From contig BSYQ01000007.1 of assembly GCA_030272585.1 (NCBI GenBank), positions 5,832,001 to 5,896,000 of the forward strand: 64,000 bases of DNA, read 5' to 3'. The notes beneath the pieces were generated by a model. The model had not been told where the DNA came from. It saw nothing but the letters and a program-made list of their open reading frames with translations, and searched no databases. Source of the DNA: Bryopsis sp. KO-2023 (taxonomy: Eukaryota; Chlorophyta; Ulvophyceae; Bryopsidales; Bryopsidaceae). Shown here in pieces: positions 43,917 through 54,909 of this stretch (the stretch's first letter is position 1; each line of letters begins with the position of its first letter). A program made the position numbers and the translations under genes.

Positions 43917-44284
43917 ATGAGTTTTTTTCGGCCATCGTTTCCAGCACCTTTAATCTTAACCCGCGATCGGCAGCGTCACGCAGAGCGAATCGGGCTGCAT
44001 TCTGGTGATTTGTCGTCAGGCTCTGTGGTTTTCATGATTGACGGACACTTGCCAGGTAAGTGCATAGGATTGTTGTGATGTGATGGGGGATCCACCATTT
44101 TCTCTTGTCAATGGAACTTGAGGGGGGATGCTGCCCATTTGGAGCTATTATTCTCATCTTATTCTCATCGATTCCAGCACTTGTTGAGGAACAACATTCA
44201 CTCTTCTTGCTTTGCTTCCCAAAGAGTTATTCAAGAAAAACCAGGCTACTTGATTTGAGTTTTCATTTCCACAGGTGGGATTGA
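43917..44284 (+). CDS. Putative small protein, unknown
   Basis: Exon 43917-44055 ends in a strong donor (GTAAGTGC) after GSVVFMIDGHLP and joins in phase 1 to an exon from 44178 (ALVEEQHSLFLLCF) ending at TGA 44282-44284; about 81 residues. The 3' end is uncertain because a donor-like GTGGG precedes the stop. Divergent from the basic protein at 43092-43678 with 238 bases between starts, matching the local pattern. No family recognised. Confidence 0.35.
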
Positions 44285-44419
44285 ATTCCAGACTCAGCAC
44301 ACCTTCCGCTAGAATTGAGTTCATTTTCTTAAAAGCGGTGGCGATCGAGTCTGCCAGCCTTTGTCCTAATTCAAAACCCAATCTACAAATTTCAGCAAGC
44401 ATTCACATCTACAGTGACC

Positions 44420-45940
44420 TCAGGTGTAGCCATTGTTTTCGTAATCCAACAGAGGTTTGGGTTTAGTCCATCTGAAGGGCACTCCAGGTGTGGGTGGTCT
44501 CCATTCCTGAATTCAACAAGTACAGCAACATTGAAAAGAAACTGGTCAAGAAATGGTGAATATTCCTCACCACAAGAGTGTCCAACAGTTCACAAATTCT
44601 GCCTCACAATGTGAAAAATGGTGCATTGAGTGCATCTGATAAAATAACAGACGCACATCTTGCTGCCAATTCAACAAATCAAGGGCACTTCATAAAAACA
44701 AAAAAACAGGGGCGATCCCAGAAATCAAGTGATCTATGTGAACTTCAAACCATGAATTCTGGACTCTGGGGGAAGGGAAATCCAAGTTACAAATTCAAAA
44801 GTGTAGTTTTCCATACAAATAATTAAGGAATCACCTGTTCAACGGGCTCTCCTGCAGGGGCAGCTTCGTCAGTGCTTTCCACAGCCTTTTTTTCAGGCAA
44901 TGGATTTCTGTGGTCACGTTCTGGAAAAGAGGAAATAGGAAATAGGAATGAACAAGAAAAAAAATCTCTGGTACATTTCACCCACAGGACCATATTAGAT
45001 GTATTTTTCACAGAAATCTCAAACGCTCCCAACAAATATGTCTAGGTCTGGACAGCCTGAAAGCCTCTTTTTTTTCTTCCGATGGAATAGGGATGCACTC
45101 ACTGTAGTAGGTGATGTCGAAAACTGTTTCGGGGGTTGCTTGTGGAACGGCAAGATTCTCAGGGCGAGACCTGACATAACAAGCATTTCCATCATAAATT
45201 TCAAATCTATCTGTTGTTTTCCTTATGAACACTTGGAAGCATTCTTAAAAGACAAATTATTTAATTCAATGAAATAAAAGAGCAAAAAAGGCACAAGATC
45301 CTAATTACCACGTCCACAGTATATTGGTCTTCTGAAAATGCCCACAATAAGACATACTAACAAAAAATGTCTAATATAGAATCTAGCACAATATTCGCTT
45401 ACGCTGGGGACTGGGCCCTGTAGTCATCTGCATTAGGCAGATGGTTTTGATACTCCAGACCTGAGGCAACCCCCGTATACTGCACACAAATTCACACAGA
45501 ACTTTAAAGTGTGACTCCATCCATATTACTACTTGCTGGAATGTGGATTGCATGCAGTTTTCCACCCGATAAAAGAAATGCATCACATTCCAGGGTACAG
45601 CCCCTGTATATCAACATTTCCCTTTCCAAAATTTCCTGATGGGAAATTAAGAAAATACTATGAAAAGACGAACTGGTGTGGATAATTTCAAGTGCATTTC
45701 AGTAGTTTCAGTTCTGTTGAGACCGGAGGTACTACCGTTATGCTTGAGGATGGTTTTGTGTGGGAATTGGTGTCAGGAATCGACGTAATAGAGTACCAAA
45801 GAACGACGACTCTGAGCGTTCGTGGACGTCGGTGCTTTTCGTTCGAAAGCAAGAATAAGAAAAGGAAAACTAACCTTCCACGGAAGCCTTATGCCCACGC
45901 GTCCCAGCATCTGGGACAAGCTCTTGAGTGCACCCGACAT
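44420..45940 (-). CDS. Complex I accessory subunit, NDUFA7 (B14.5a)-like
   Basis: Five exons in phase: 45940-45875, 45479-45403, 45221-45103, 44920-44835 and 44506-44420, giving 144 residues. The N-terminus (MSGALKSLSQMLGRVGIRLP) is amphipathic and positively charged. The middle has RPENLAVPQATPETVFDITY followed by YKRDHRNPLP, which recalls the NYYYTRDGRR-PP block of NDUFA7. The last exon, WRPPTPGVPFRWTKPKPLLD, recalls the family's C-terminal PTPG-W element. Without the last splice the frame would end at 44823 after VIP. NDUFA7 is an accessory subunit of the complex I matrix arm. Divergence is high, so the family call is tentative, but the exon chain is well supported. Confidence 0.5.
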
Positions 45941-46357
45941 TCCGAAACCGCGACACAAAACGAAACGATCTGCGAAAAGAAAACCATATTTGTTTGTCAG
46001 TGCTTGGCCTTCCCAGCCCGACTCGTTGTTGAAATCGTCACACTATTTTACAGTACATGATTTGCAGTTTTGTACTGTTGAGCGATTGGGAGTCGAGAGA
46101 AAAAGAGGGAGGACACTTGGCCAGATTTTTCTTCACGAAAAACTGTTGCTTCTTGTGGAGAGCACCACCAGACCGTGCTGAACGGACAGTTGACTGATTT
46201 TTCTTTCAAGACAAAGAAAACTCGTCGTTTTCTTCCCCCCCCCCCCCCCCTCGCGCAGTGCTTTCCAGAGGTCAATCCACTGGAGTGTCGGAAACGAAAT
46301 CTCTTTATTCTGTGGGTGTGAAGCCGCGCTTGTTCGGTGTGGGGAAAAGCACGAAAG
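45941..46357. promoter_or_regulatory. Divergent region, NDUFA7-like / ARL1
   Basis: 417 bases between divergent starts, containing a C homopolymer of about 16 bases near 46235-46250. No specific site recognised. Confidence 0.45.
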
Positions 46358-48377
46358 ATGGGGCTCTGGATGTCGCGACTGATGTCGCTGTTCGGCGACA
46401 AAGAAGCGAGAATACTGGTGCTGGGTCTAGATAACGCTGGAAAAACCACGACTCTCTGTAAGTCCTCGAATCAAACGTTTTCACACAAGCTGAAATAGAA
46501 CCTTTGGGGAATCCTGTGCACCATTGAAAAGATCTCTCTCTCTGTATAGACATAATTTCTTATTTTCTCTTGGAAAAGTTTTTGACAACACCAATCAACT
46601 CCTGGGAATTTTTTCCAGAGCCTCCCCAAACTACAGACAGGAGTTTTTTGAAGAACCCTCTTCACACAATCTCCCTTGACGATGAACGAAAAAAGAGCAT
46701 CAACTTGAGAGGAGTCTTTCGAAGTTTTTTAAGGTTTATTGATCTGGATCTATGATCAGTTCAGTTTCTTGAGGATAACTGGCAGTTATAATTTGCATCA
46801 ACTGTTTTGTGATCGTGTACCAGATCGATTGCAACTTGGAGAAGTGGTGTCTACGATTCCAAGTATGTCCCAGGATCTAGGGCTTTTTTTTCCACATGTA
46901 TATGCTAAATTTTCTCTGAGGAAAACAAAAAAATGCGCATCAAAGAATGAAGTTTCCTTTCTCATTTTTTTTAGAAAGATAATCCAATGAGTGCTGAAGA
47001 ATGCACTTTTAGGAACAAAAAATTTGTGCAAAAAAAAAGTGCCCTAGTCAGGTGTATCAAGTTTACCCACTTCAACCATTTAATTCTAGTTTATAGAAAA
47101 TGACAGAAAAAGTTCCATTCTGAAACTATAAAAGAATACAGTTAAGTTGTTTTTTTTATGTTTTCTTGTTTCAAATGTATCAAGAGGTGTGCTAGGAATG
47201 CTCTTCCTTCCTTTGTTTCGGGTGTTTGTTTCTCTTTTACCACAGCAAGTTGATGCTGGACCACCTGCTTTTCCAGTCATCAGGATCGTCTTGTCTGTTT
47301 TTTTAACTTGTGCTTCTGTGCATTTTTTTGCATTTTTTTTTTTCGACCCCCAGCTATCGGATTCAACGTGGAGACGGTCACTTACAAGAACGTGAAGTTT
47401 CAAGTGTGGGATCTGGGGGGCCAAACGAGCATCAGGCCTTATTGGAGGTGCTACTACCCAAACACCCAAGCTGTTATCTATGTGGTGGACAGCTGCGACA
47501 CGGATCGATTAGGAACATCCAGGGACGAATTCCATGCCATTCTTGAGGAAGAAGAATTAAAGGATGCGGTTATCCTCGTCTACGCTAACAAACAAGTGAG
47601 AAAAAAAGCAAAAAAAGTTTGGAAAAAAGTATCAATTTGTCTGAAGAAGAATTAGCTTCGACAGGGATGTGTGAAAAGGAGGAGACTCTGTGGAAGGGAA
47701 ATACTTTCTGTAGACTTTATTATTAAAATATGACCCAGTTTCAAAGACTGTGAAAGTAATGGGACTTTAATTTTCTTGAGGACAAGTAATTTTTTTTTCT
47801 GCCAAAAAGTTTGCCTACCACCCCTGCGTGCAAAAATCAAGTAATTTGAAAAAGGTCAAGACTCCCGGTTGCATCAGACAATAAGGAGAAGGGGGGGGAG
47901 ATTTTTGGAAACATCACGTTCCCTGTAATTTGTATTTGTATTCGTTTTGTCCGCCTAAATTGTTGCAAGTACACCCTCAATCGTATTTAGTGTGGGTCTT
48001 TTAATAGTGTTACCTCAGTAATAGTGCAGGCCACACTAATTCATGGAAAACCGAAACGTTAACTAGAAGTGTAGATTTCGGAAATAGTGTGGCCCACACT
48101 ATTTTCTGTTTTCTAAAATTTCTGCCGTACACGGAAATAGTGTAGGCTACACTAAATACGATGAAGGGTGTAGAAGATCAGAGATCTGATGAATCTGAAT
48201 CTGAACCTCGTTTAGGATCTCCCTGGAGCTTTGGATGATGCGGGGGTTGCTGAAGGTCTTGGATTGTCCGAAATCAAGAATCGAGATTGGTCGATTTTCA
48301 AGACATCCGCTACAAAGGGGGACGGCATTTTCGAAGGCCTCGATTGGCTAACAAACATGTTGAACTCCAAAAGATAG
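46358..48377 (+). CDS. ARL1: ARF-like small GTPase ARL1
   Basis: Four exons: 46358-46457, 46824-46862, 47354-47595 and 48216-48377, giving 180 residues (the family has about 181). Gly2 after Met is available for N-myristoylation. Nucleotide-binding motifs: G1 [10 protein letters not shown]2 in [20 protein letters not shown]3 [19 protein letters not shown]4 as ANKQ followed by Asp across the exon 3/4 junction, and G5 TSATKG. The [24 protein letters not shown] stretch distinguishes ARL1 from ARF. ARL1 acts at the trans-Golgi, recruiting GRIP-domain golgins. The third intron contains a MITE. Confidence 0.95.
47972..48170. mobile_element. 199-bp MITE with terminal inverted repeats in ARL1 intron 3
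   Basis: The left end CACCCTCAATCGTATTTAG and the inverted right end CACCCTTCATCGTATTTAG match at 17 of 19 bases, extending into TGTG/TGTA. TA dinucleotides flank both ends (47970-47971 and 48171-48172), as expected for a Tc1/mariner-type (Stowaway-like) target duplication. Internally there are three similar palindromes, AATAGTG-GGC-CACTA, at 48020-48041, 48083-48103 and 48136-48156. It has no coding capacity. Confidence 0.75.
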
Positions 48378-48926
48378 AGAGGGTTCAGAATTCTCTTCTA
48401 GCATGGCTCCCGTTCACAGGGGGTGAAATCTTTAGCCAGGGATGAAGGGTGGTTTTGTAGTTATTTGGGAATTGTTTTTGTTCGGTGGGATGGCCCGAAA
48501 ATTAGATGTTCGATATGGGATGCATTTTTTTTTTCAAATTCTGCTAGGATGGCATGGAAAATACATGAAACCTTGAGGTTGGGGGAGTGGGGTTGATGGA
48601 ATCAAACAGAAAGAGGGGATTCCTTTCCCTGTGTTGGCAGAATCTAATAATAAGGAAAATATGTGGCAATGGAGCCAGGTTTTTTTGTGTGACAAATTTG
48701 TCTTGTGAGAAAACAGAAATGGATGCGTCTCCATGATATTACAGAAGCAGTCTCTTCCCCATGCAGTTCACCCCATTGATACAATTCAAATTCCAAACTC
48801 CAACCACCATGTCCATTTCCTATGCCAAAATCCCTTCCCCCCACCCCACCCCTTTTCGGAAAAAAATAAAAAAATCTGTGGCAGATTTGTGTTCCCAGCA
48901 GAGGTATCACAGGGCAAACTCCGGTC
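48378..48926. other. Intergenic between convergent ARL1 and a small membrane-protein gene
   Basis: Contains the 3' flanks of both genes and C-rich tracts near 48836-48855. No gene seen. Confidence 0.5.
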
Positions 48927-50029
48927 CTACTTGGTTTTCTTGGCTTCAACTTTCTCAGCATGTTCTGAGCTTCTTTCCTCTGACTGGTTTTGAACAGTCT
49001 CCTGCAAAAACACATGTTCATGTCTCTCACTTCCTGCAGTTGTCAGGTCTTTCAAAAAAAGAAAAATTCTAAATATATACTTCACAACCACGCAGCACAC
49101 AAAGGCCTGCCATGTTGAATCTCCTGATTGTTCTGTTTGCTCTGAGCATTGGAAAAGAAGAGTTCCACCCTTTCAAACAAAAACTCAATCCACTGCAGGG
49201 AAACAAAACTAGAATGGGGAGGGTTACCTCAATCAGTTTCCTGTGGTCTCTTAACTTGACGAAACACATCAGCATTCCTGGAAACGCAAATATCATTCAG
49301 CAAGTGCACAATAGACTCCTATTTAGGCAGGATGCTTACAAAGTCAACAGAGCAGATAAATTGCTGTAGAGCTTCCACAGCAAATTATATTGCACACCAA
49401 CACAGGTCCGCATTTTGATCCCCATAATATGTCTCCCCCAAAATTTAACACCATGCATATCTAACGTTGAGGGTAGGTACATCGGGTTTTCAAGATTTTT
49501 TTTCTCACCTAATAATCCACCATTGACAAAGAATGCAGAAAAGATGGGGTTGAACGCTACAAGCCTCTTGTAGAGCTTTCCAAATTCAGTCTGAGAGAGC
49601 CACTTGTCTCCAGGCTCATCTGCTCAAACAAAACGCCACTGTTAAAACAACAAAATGACCTCTTTCCAGAAGGAGAATATACACACAGTGCATCCATTTC
49701 CTTTAAAAAAAGTCTTACCATCGAATTCTAGATCTTAACATTTCAAATGTTCAACTTAGTGTTTTTCCGCATCACCTTCGGCAAGCAAGCTTCAGATGGA
49801 TTTTCAATTGTTTTTCAGGCTAAATTCCCTTGAAAAATATGAAAAAGGTTTCAACTTTATCTTCCCTTTTCGTGAACAGTAATGCCAAGGAAATCCTACC
49901 CATAAGCACATACAGGCCCAAGCACCCCACAACGAAAGACAGGAAACACACTCCAATCCCAACGCGAAAAAGCTTCTGCTTTAGCGGCGTGAGGAGAACC
50001 GGTTGGGGAATATCGAGGCCCACAGGCAT
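48927..50029 (-). CDS. Small two-helix membrane protein, unknown
   Basis: Four exons in phase: 50029-49900, 49619-49509, 49277-49228 and 49001-48927, giving 121 residues. Two hydrophobic segments are clear: VGIGVCFLSFVVGCLGLYVL (about residues 23-42) and IFSAFFVNGGLLGMLMCFV. A polar loop lies between them (DEPGDKWLSQTEFGKLYKRL), and the tail is charged and Lys/Glu-rich (EHAEKVEAKKTK). No cleavable signal peptide is obvious. The hairpin topology suits a small ER or mitochondrial membrane protein. I do not recognise the family. Divergent from SHMT, with 312 bases between starts. Confidence 0.6.
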
Positions 50030-50341
50030 CTTTGCGGTTCGCCCTTTGGTCAGGGAAAAGAATCACCAGAAAAAGAAAGGCTGTGATTTCATTGGAAAGG
50101 CAAAGGCAATGAGTCATAGGCAGTCGACGCGATTGGGCGTGTGTGGGTGGAAAATTAGGTGTTGGTGGGATTGGGATTCTGTTTGCACCTGCCTACATAG
50201 CCACCGATCGCGCCAGCTTGCTCTTATTTCCTAACACACCGCGGTTTCAAACCCCGTGTTGCAGCAGCGTTGTCCTGAACGGAACCCCTTCTTTCACTCG
50301 CCGCCTGGATTTTCTTCTGGTTTTTCACAAGTTCCGTCACG
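50030..50341. promoter_or_regulatory. Divergent promoter region, small membrane protein / SHMT
   Basis: A 312-base interval that must contain two promoters. No definite element recognised. Confidence 0.5.
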
Positions 50342-53300
50342 ATGTTGGGATTAAAACGGGCGGCGAGCAACCTGGAGAGGATTGCAGCCTGCATCCAACC
50401 GGTAACCATCAGGAGAAACGCCGCCTTCCGTTGGCGTGTCGATTCCTCGCGTGCATCTTCTCGACGTTTGAGCTTTTACGCTGACGAAACCTGTTTGTTT
50501 GTGTGTTCGTAGACTGTTGTGAGGGGTTTCGCAGCCCAGGTAAGCTCAACGTCTGTTTGATTTTGGCCACGCTTGTTGTGCGGGAATATCGCAACGTAGA
50601 TCTGACGAACTTGTGTTGTATCGCCACAGTCTGGAGCTGGCGTTGAGCCCCCACAGGTTGGTAGACTGTTTGACGCTTTTGCGGGTCGAAACGTCAGGGA
50701 TCTGCTGCTGCGACCAAGTGGGAAGAAGTTTTTTTAATTCATCTCTTGCTTTATCCGTGCAGTGGGTGTCGGACATGAACAAGTCGCTTTCGGAAGTCGA
50801 CCCAGAGTTGTTCGATATCATAGAGAAGGAAAAGAACAGGCAATACAAGGTGCGAGGTTCTCTCCCTAGCAACGATTTCGAAATGAAAAATCGTGACTTG
50901 GACATGATTGGTGAAATCTTTTCTTGCGAAAGAACTTTTTTGGGGTAAAAAAAAAAACTCTTACATTCTATCTTTACTTTGTGGTTTTCTCTCTTTTCCT
51001 TCCTTTGAAAACGTCCACAGAAGGCATCAATGCGTACTGAGCAGTAATAATACTCCAATCAGGAATAGTGTTTTTGAAGAAAAATATCAGTGTGTACTCC
51101 AAAATTTGATTTGAAAAGAAATGTTGGTTTAGGGTCTGGAACTCATTCCTTCAGAGAACTTCGCTTCCTCGTCTGTCATGCAAGCTGTTGGGTCAGTAAT
51201 GACGAACAAGTACTCTGAGGGATACCCAGGTGCTAGGTACTACGGAGGAAATGAGTTCATTGATATGGCAGAGAGTTTGTGTCAGGTTGGATCCAGAAAA
51301 AAAAAAAGGAAAACAAGGCTTTCATCTCATACAGTTATTGGTTTGCATTGGAACGTTCGAGAAATCTGTAAAAGATGCACATTCACATTTAATTTCCATC
51401 TGTGTCTATTGCCACTGTTTCTTCCAGATCCTTGTTTATTCATCTGGTGAAAACACCATAAGAATAGCTCTTGATACATGACATCCTGCTCCACACTTTC
51501 ATGAAACGCACTTGGCTGATTCTTGCTTTGTTAAAACACCTCAATTCTGTAGATTGAATTGAAAATATTTTGACACACAGCCAAAAGGTCAAGTGCAGCC
51601 CGATCATGGAAATGTGTTACAATCTCAATCTTGTAGATGCGCCCCGACATTGTTTCAAAAGTGCCTATTAGTGCATCAGGTTTATTCAGTTTGAAGAGTT
51701 AAGTATCGTTTTTCCCTATTTTTGGATAAACAGAAACGTGCTCTGGAGGCTTACAAACTCAACCCGGAGGAATGGGGTGTTAATGTTCAGTCCCTGTCAG
51801 GATCACCTGCTAATTTTCAGGTGAGAGCTTGGGAATGATGAATTGAGTACCTGTCCATGGTGAAATTGTTACAGGAACTCTACTTTCTTTATCAAAGAAT
51901 GTATGATGACAACCAATGAGGCCTCTAGAGTTTGCAACAAACCTTGTGGAAACCCGTGTCGGCACAAACTGAACTTAGAATTTTTAAGTTGAATTGAATA
52001 GAAATGGAAGGATGTAATTCGTTTTCTCTTCTACAGATATCATCGTGTTGTGAGTTTTTCGATGTATTTTGTTTTTCTTTTTTCAGGTGTACACTGCGCT
52101 ATTGAAGCCTCATGACAGAATCATGGCTCTCGATCTTCCTCACGGAGGTCACTTGAGCCATGGATTCCAGACTGACACGAAGAAGATTTCTGCCACTTCC
52201 ATTTACTTTGAGGTGCGCATGCATGCCCCCCCCCCTTTTCATAAATGGTTTATATTGTCAAATAGAGGGTTTATTTGGAAAAGCTATCAAAGGGCAGGGC
52301 ACCCCATGAATTGATGTGGTGGATGGATGTCATAATTCAAGCTCAATTTTGTGTGTGTGTGGTCATTGTCCTGAGGTGTAATATTCGGACATCCAACCAA
52401 AAGTTAATTTGACAATGGATAGGTCAAGCAGGCAATCTAGTAAGTTGTGCAGGCTCTGAAGATGATATGTCTTATCGTTTCCACAGTCGATGCCATACAG
52501 ATTGAATGAAGAAACTGGGCTGATCGACTACGATGAGCTGGAGAAGTTCGCCATGCGATTCAGGCCCAAAATCCTGATCGCTGGATACTCAGCCTACACC
52601 CATTCCTATGATTATGCCCGAATGAGGCAGATTGCTGATAAGGTCAAAGCCATTCTCTTGTCTGACATGGCTCACATCAGTGGTTTGGTGGCGGCTGGAG
52701 TCGTCCCTCACCCCTTTGACCATTCAGATGTGGTGACCACCACCACTCACAAATCTCTGAGGGGTCCTCGAGGGGCAATGATTTTCTACAGGAAGGGACA
52801 GAAGGGTGTTGGCAAAGACGGAAAGCCGATCTACTACGACTACGAAAGCAAGATTAATTTTTCCGTCTTTCCAGGACTCCAGGTGTGGAAAAGAATGCCA
52901 ACAAAAGTGAACCGTGCTGAAAGAAATAGTTCACCAGGAGGAAAAACACCATGCATCCTGTTCACTGCGGAAATGAGTAATGTGTACCTGTTGATGAAAT
53001 TGATTTTAACGTTTGTGTTTTGGATAGGGTGGCCCCCACAACCACACCATCTCTGGTTTGGCCTGTGCCCTTCTTCAAGCTCAGTCCCCGGAGTTCAAAT
53101 CTTACCAAGAGCAAGTGTTGAAGAACTCCAAGGCTCTGGCTGCCGGGTTCACCAATAGGGGATACACCTTGGTGTCAGGGGGGACAGAGAACCATCTGCT
53201 GCTGCTCGACTTGAGGCCGCAAGGAGTGGATGGAGCCAGGGTTGAGAGGGTTTTGGAATTAGCTCATATTGCAACCAACAAGAACACTGTTCCTGGTATG

Positions 53301-53828
53301 GGGTGGTCATAAGCAATTCTGGGGGGCCCAAATCATTGCATTGCAATCAATCGCAAATCGTGAAACTGTGTGTGAACAAATTTTATCCATATGGAAGTGA
53401 TAGGGGTTTGAAATGTGCACATCAAAATACTAAACCAGCATTTGATCGATCTGGATTGACACAATCAAATGCTATTTGCTGTGTTTTTTTTTCTTCTGTT
53501 TTTTAAAAGCCCAATCTTGTCAATGATGCAATTCACAGGTGATAAGAGTGCCATGATTCCTGGTGGCTTGAGGATGGGTGCCCCTGCCCTCACCACTCGT
53601 GGTTTCTTGGAGGCGGATTTCGACAAAGTTGCGGAATTCGTCGACAGGGGTGTCAAGATTGCTGCAGACCTCAAACCCAAGGCTGGCTCCAAGGTCAGGG
53701 ACTTCAGGGCTTACTTGGACAAGGAAAACCCGGCCGAAATTCAGCAATTGAGGGCTGATGTGGAGGCTTTCGCCAAGCAGTTTGCCACCATTGGTTTTGA
53801 GAAGGATTCCATGAGATATAAGAACTGA
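50342..53828 (+). CDS. SHMT: Serine hydroxymethyltransferase, probably mitochondrial
   Basis: Ten exons: 50342-50401, 50513-50539, 50630-50656, 50763-50849, 51133-51285, 51734-51820, 52087-52212, 52487-52882, 53028-53295 and 53539-53828, giving 506 residues. Exons 1-3 encode an Arg-rich targeting peptide ([20 protein letters not shown], then TVVRGFAAQ). The PLP-enzyme core follows: [72 protein letters not shown] and the PLP-lysine motif [19 protein letters not shown], then GGPHNHTI and [16 protein letters not shown]. It interconverts serine plus tetrahydrofolate with glycine plus methylene-tetrahydrofolate. An in-frame Met in exon 4 (MNKSLSEVD) could start a cytosolic form. Confidence 0.96.
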
Positions 53829-54909
53829 GAAGTGTGATTTTGTCGTGGGAAATTTCTGTTGATTCTTTGATTGATTTTTTTTCAGTGGATTGCTTTGGAC
53901 AGTCTCATGGTGGAATCTAAAATTTTTTTCGAGGAAGAAAAATTTGCGCATTGTGGAATTTGGAGTGGGGATTTGCTGCTGGGATTTTTGTCATGTTTAT
54001 GTAAAGATCTGGGGGGTCTGAACATCCTTCCTCAGGTCCCCTCTCCCACAACACCTGGTCTTCCACAACTGCTGCTCCCTTTCCTTCCCCTCTCTCTCTC
54101 TCTCTCTTGCCAAGTGTTTTTGAGGGGAGGTAGGCTTTTTCCAATAAGACTTCGCTCTTTTACAAGTTTTGGAAACTTTCAATTCCAAGAAGAAAGAAAT
54201 CACGAATCCAAGCAAGTGGAATTCATTTTCTCTTTCTGGATATGTTGGTGAAGTATAACCAGGACAGAATTGTATGGAAACACACGCTCTTCAGGGACTG
54301 AAATCTCCACCGCCATCATGTTGCAGTTTTCCTTGCCAGCGTGGTGTGCTCACCCTTCTTTAAAAAGAAACGCACCCCTGACGCGGATGTGCGCAGGGCG
54401 ACTCAGTGCTACTCAGCCGATCTTCTAATGGTGTATTCGACCCAGTCTGTATGGGCGGAGCGGGCTGGGTGGTGATCAGATTCGCAGGGTACCAGCGCCA
54501 CAACACCAGTGTCCACTTATCACGGTTCGACCTTCCTTCAGTCAACTTGGAAGTTCTTCGCGCTGTAGTCCGCAAGTACTGGAAGTACTGTGGAAAGATT
54601 GCTCGCTGCCGCACATTGGCCAGGGAAGAAGAAAAACGCAGAAAAAACGTGACTGATATTTGGTGAGCGAATTTCGAGCAATCATCGTTTCGCGTGAGGG
54701 GCGTTTCAGTTTTTCTCTTGTGGCGGAAATCCCGCAGTGAATGCACGATGTTTTCCGCTGGTTCTCCAGTCACACAGTGGCCAGTGGCTGCGCATTCTTC
54801 AGTCGCACACCTCTGCGGGACGTTTTGAAATTGAATACTTGCAGTAAAGCATACAACAGTTGAGCAGGCGGGCTGCTGAGCGTTTCTTGGGGGATGCGTT
54901 TTTCCAGAG
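53829..54909. other. Intergenic between SHMT and the type I membrane protein
   Basis: Contains the SHMT 3' flank, a (CT)n tract near 54090-54107 and the upstream flank of the next gene. One open frame of about 85 codons (54406-54666, +) is not supported by splice or family evidence. Confidence 0.45.

Noticed and set aside
44154-44402. Minus-strand open frame with a protein-like segment (LGFELGQRLADSIATAFKKM)
   Set aside because: It resembles a helical TRAPP-like segment at first sight, but its donor phase does not fit the downstream gene at 43678, and it overlaps the small plus-strand gene and the 3' flank of the NDUFA7-like gene.
54406-54666. 85-codon plus-strand open frame upstream of the type I membrane protein
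   Set aside because: A vague likeness to RNase P subunit POP5 did not hold up on comparing motifs; no clear start or partner exons.
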